Source: Crossaster papposus (lineage: Eukaryota; Echinodermata; Asteroidea; Velatida; Solasteridae). From it: a DNA stretch of 64,000 bases. Position 1 is the stretch's first letter. The number at the start of each line of letters is the position of its first letter. The position numbers and the translations under genes were made by a program. The notes under the pieces are model-generated. The model did no database searches. It was given only the letters and a program-made list of their open reading frames with translations, and was not told where the DNA came from. The stretch covers positions 186,001 through 250,000 of the forward strand of contig JBAIAA010000653.1 of the NCBI GenBank assembly GCA_037893245.1. Reading direction: 5' to 3'. Of the stretch, positions 63,966 to 64,000 are shown one piece after another.

Positions 63966-64000
63966 TTAAATATGTAGTAGTAGGGATATGCCGATTGTAG

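Larger units (their letters stand above)
38267..64000. repeat. 43-bp satellite array, right arm
   Basis: The same 43-bp unit continues in the same orientation and phase after the transposon island and runs off the window end. This arm has its own variant set: GACTGTAGACC, GTATACCAAATC, GGGACATGCC, AGCAGTAGGG with GATTGAAGACC, AATCCTAAAT, and TAG-run expansions. It has fewer composite blocks, six in total, and none between 38267 and 46690. Higher-order repeats are clearest at 58.3-62.7 kb. No gene is visible. Confidence 0.97.

Noticed and set aside
1-64000. Telomeric or interstitial telomeric repeat because of TAGGG.
   Set aside because: TAGTAGTAGGG occurs once per 43-bp unit. There is no TTAGGG tandem run.
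1-64000. CENP-B box in the satellite unit.
   Set aside because: No match to the YTTCGTTGGAARCGGGA pattern in the 43-bp unit or the composite block, so a centromeric role cannot be argued from that motif.

Overview
The window is animal-type nuclear DNA. About 55 kb of its 64 kb is a satellite array with a 43-bp unit (about 35% GC). The array is interrupted once, at 29299-38266, by a nest of DNA transposons. Spliceosomal introns, a HARBI1-type nuclease, a Myb/SANT partner gene and TTAA-targeting elements all indicate a metazoan. The element types and the ACATGTA-rich intergenic DNA would suit a marine invertebrate, but the species cannot be fixed from the sequence. There is no bacterial gene content.

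Satellite (1-29298 and 38267-64000). The unit starts TTAAATATG, carries TAGTAGTAGGG and ends GACCAAATC. It recurs roughly 1,100-1,200 times. A second module, the composite block (178 or 246 bp), occurs 24 times in full plus a tail at the window start. Each block lies exactly between two TTAA sites of the 43-bp array and ends in 67-bp repeats. The array is organised into higher-order repeats: a 676-bp period, duplications of about 3.0, 4.0, 2.7 and 1.2 kb, and near the right end an alternation of 8-unit and 6-unit repeats (344/258 bp). Composite-block sequence falls into local subfamilies, which points to local homogenisation.

Transposon island (29299-38266). The outermost layer is a 653-bp element with CCCTC...GAGGG ends and TTAA target duplications, so it is piggyBac-like and non-autonomous. 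Removing it restores a 43-bp unit in phase, and an uninterrupted duplicate of the same site lies at 39775. Inside it is an 8,312-bp PIF/Harbinger transposon (29444-37755) with 16-bp terminal inverted repeats and a CTG target duplication. Both of its genes splice in silico into uninterrupted frames: a 268-aa Myb/SANT-like DNA-binding protein on the + strand (3 exons) and a 345-aa HARBI1-like DDE nuclease on the - strand (4 exons). The genes converge. In this family the Myb-like partner binds the transposon ends and helps the nuclease reach DNA in the nucleus.

Between the two genes are a 440-bp foldback element and a 617-bp MITE that itself contains a 234-bp TTAA-flanked MITE. At the deepest point the nesting is therefore five layers. 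No host gene, tRNA or rRNA was found. The many short open frames on the - strand of the satellite arise where unit variants remove a periodic stop codon, and I do not regard them as genes.
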